Source: Lachnospiraceae bacterium UBA3820
GTDB taxonomy: Bacteria > Bacillota > Clostridia > Lachnospirales > Lachnospiraceae
NCBI GenBank assembly: GCA_002369325.1
Contig: DFDU01000028.1
Coordinates: forward strand, 1 to 6,947
DNA: 6,947 nucleotides
Direction: 5' to 3'
In this document: in pieces, positions 6,017 through 6,947 of the stretch
Layout: each line of letters starts with the position of its first letter
How positions within the stretch are numbered: the stretch's first letter is position 1
Made by a program: the position numbers and the translations under genes
The notes under the pieces: model-generated
Seen by the model: only the letters and a program-made list of their open reading frames with translations
The model's database searches: none
What the model was told of the DNA's origin: nothing

Positions 6017-6947
6017 ATGACAAAAGAAATGATTATCGTCCTTGATTTCGGAGGACAGTATAACCAGCTTATTGCAAGACGTGTAAGAGAATGTAATGTA
6101 TATGCGGAGGTTCATCCGTATACAATTTCTCTTGATAAGATTAAGGAATTAAATCCGAAAGGAATAATTCTTACCGGCGGACCTAACAGTGTATATGCCG
6201 AAGAATCTCCGAGATACAGCAGAGATTTGTTTGAAATAGGGGTACCGATACTCGGAATATGCTACGGCTCACAGCTTATGGCATATACTCTTGACGGCGA
6301 AGTAAAGACAGCTCCTGTAAGCGAGTACGGAAGAACGGAGACTTTGACGGATGTAGCAGATTCAAAGCTTTTTGACGGAGTATCATCAAAGATAAATTCG
6401 TGGATGAGTCATACAGACTACATAGCAAAAGCACCGGAAGGATTTAGAGTTGTGGCACATACAAAGGATTGTCCTGTAGCTGCCATGGAAGATGAGTCAA
6501 GAAAGCTTTATGCAACGCAGTTCCATCCTGAAGTAACACACACCGAGGACGGTCAAAAGATAATCAGCAATTTTGTATATAAGGTTTGTGGATGCGCAGG
6601 CGATTGGCGCATGGACTCATTTGTTGAGACGACAATAAATGAGATAAGAAATAAAGTCGGAAACGGCAAAGTGCTTTGCGCACTTTCGGGCGGAGTTGAT
6701 TCCTCCGTTGCCGCAGTATTATTATCAAAGGCAGTAGGCAAGCAGCTTACATGCGTATTTGTAGACCACGGTCTTCTTCGTAAGAACGAGGGTGATGAGG
6801 TTGAGGCAGTATTCGGACCGGACGGACCATATGACCTTAACTTTATAAGAGTAAATGCACAGGACAGATTTTACGCTAAGCTTGCCGGTGTAACCGAGCC
6901 TGAGTCAAAGAGAAAAATTATCGGTGAAGAATTTATCCGTGTATTTG
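6017..6947 (+). CDS. guaA: GMP synthase (glutamine-hydrolysing), 5' part
   Basis: The first 310 residues of GuaA, cut by the window end; full proteins are about 510-525 residues. The enzyme converts XMP to GMP using ATP and ammonia taken from glutamine, the last step of guanine nucleotide synthesis in the cytoplasm. Residues 1-190 are the class I glutamine amidotransferase domain, with the oxyanion-hole motif TGGPNSV (53-59), nucleophile C82 in GICYGSQ, and H170 and E172 in FHPEV. From about 200 comes the ATP-pyrophosphatase domain with P-loop SGGVDSS (224-230), then FVDHGLLRKNEGDEV (248-262) and the KRKIIGEEFIRVF segment at the window edge. AAAGGAA (6004-6010), six bases before the ATG, fixes the start; an ATG four codons later is less well placed. 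No purine riboswitch is evident in the leader. The gene looks intact as far as seen and is functionally unrelated to the wall genes. Confidence 0.96.
   Translation, partial: MTKEMIIVLDFGGQYNQLIARRVRECNVYAEVHPYTISLDKIKELNPKGIILTGGPNSVYAEESPRYSRDLFEIGVPILGICYGSQLMAYTLDGEVKTAPVSEYGRTETLTDVADSKLFDGVSSKINSWMSHTDYIAKAPEGFRVVAHTKDCPVAAMEDESRKLYATQFHPEVTHTEDGQKIISNFVYKVCGCAGDWRMDSFVETTINEIRNKVGNGKVLCALSGGVDSSVAAVLLSKAVGKQLTCVFVDHGLLRKNEGDEVEAVFGPDGPYDLNFIRVNAQDRFYAKLAGVTEPESKRKIIGEEFIRVF

Overview
The window reads as a chromosomal core region of a low-GC Gram-positive anaerobe, most likely a clostridial (Lachnospiraceae-type) Firmicute. The reasons are AT-rich DNA, strong purine-rich Shine-Dalgarno sites, sigma-A-like promoters, a lipoprotein signal without outer-membrane genes, and an ftsE-ftsX-hydrolase-ctp gene order of the kind found in Firmicutes. 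The genus is inferred only loosely. All genes lie on the + strand, and I see no mobile element, CRISPR array, tRNA or rRNA.

Layout: (1) 1-317 is the 3' end of a sugar-type ABC transporter ATPase, closed by a clear intrinsic terminator (351-391). (2) 474-1562 is a CdaR/PucR-type transcription regulator, preceded by short TGGCTAT direct repeats. (3) 1741-4503 is a tight three-gene operon of ftsE, ftsX and a secreted coiled-coil M23 peptidase. It follows a strong promoter (1625-1654) flanked by two inverted repeats and ends at a long hairpin with a UACG loop (4525-4560). (4) 4688-5920 is a lipoprotein C-terminal processing protease (S41 family, PDZ domain) with a UUG start. Its likely promoter carries a perfect 8-5-8 palindrome over the spacer and -10. 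(5) 6017 to the window end is the 5' two-thirds or so of guaA (GMP synthase).

The coherent part is the cell-wall module. FtsE (ATPase) and FtsX (membrane subunit) form a complex that, in studied bacteria, uses ATP hydrolysis to switch on a peptidoglycan hydrolase outside the membrane. The next gene encodes a secreted coiled-coil protein with an apparently intact M23 active site, the natural candidate partner. The membrane-anchored Ctp protease that follows could process or degrade that hydrolase, as Ctp/Prc proteases do with hydrolases elsewhere; this is an inference from neighbourhood. The upstream regulator may control itself and ftsE, because a 7-bp motif is shared between their two upstream regions, but that evidence is modest. 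guaA looks like an unrelated housekeeping neighbour.

I do not see a clearly novel system. The most checkable points are the possible Ctp-M23 relationship, the operator-like palindrome at the ctp promoter, and the regulator-to-ftsEX link.
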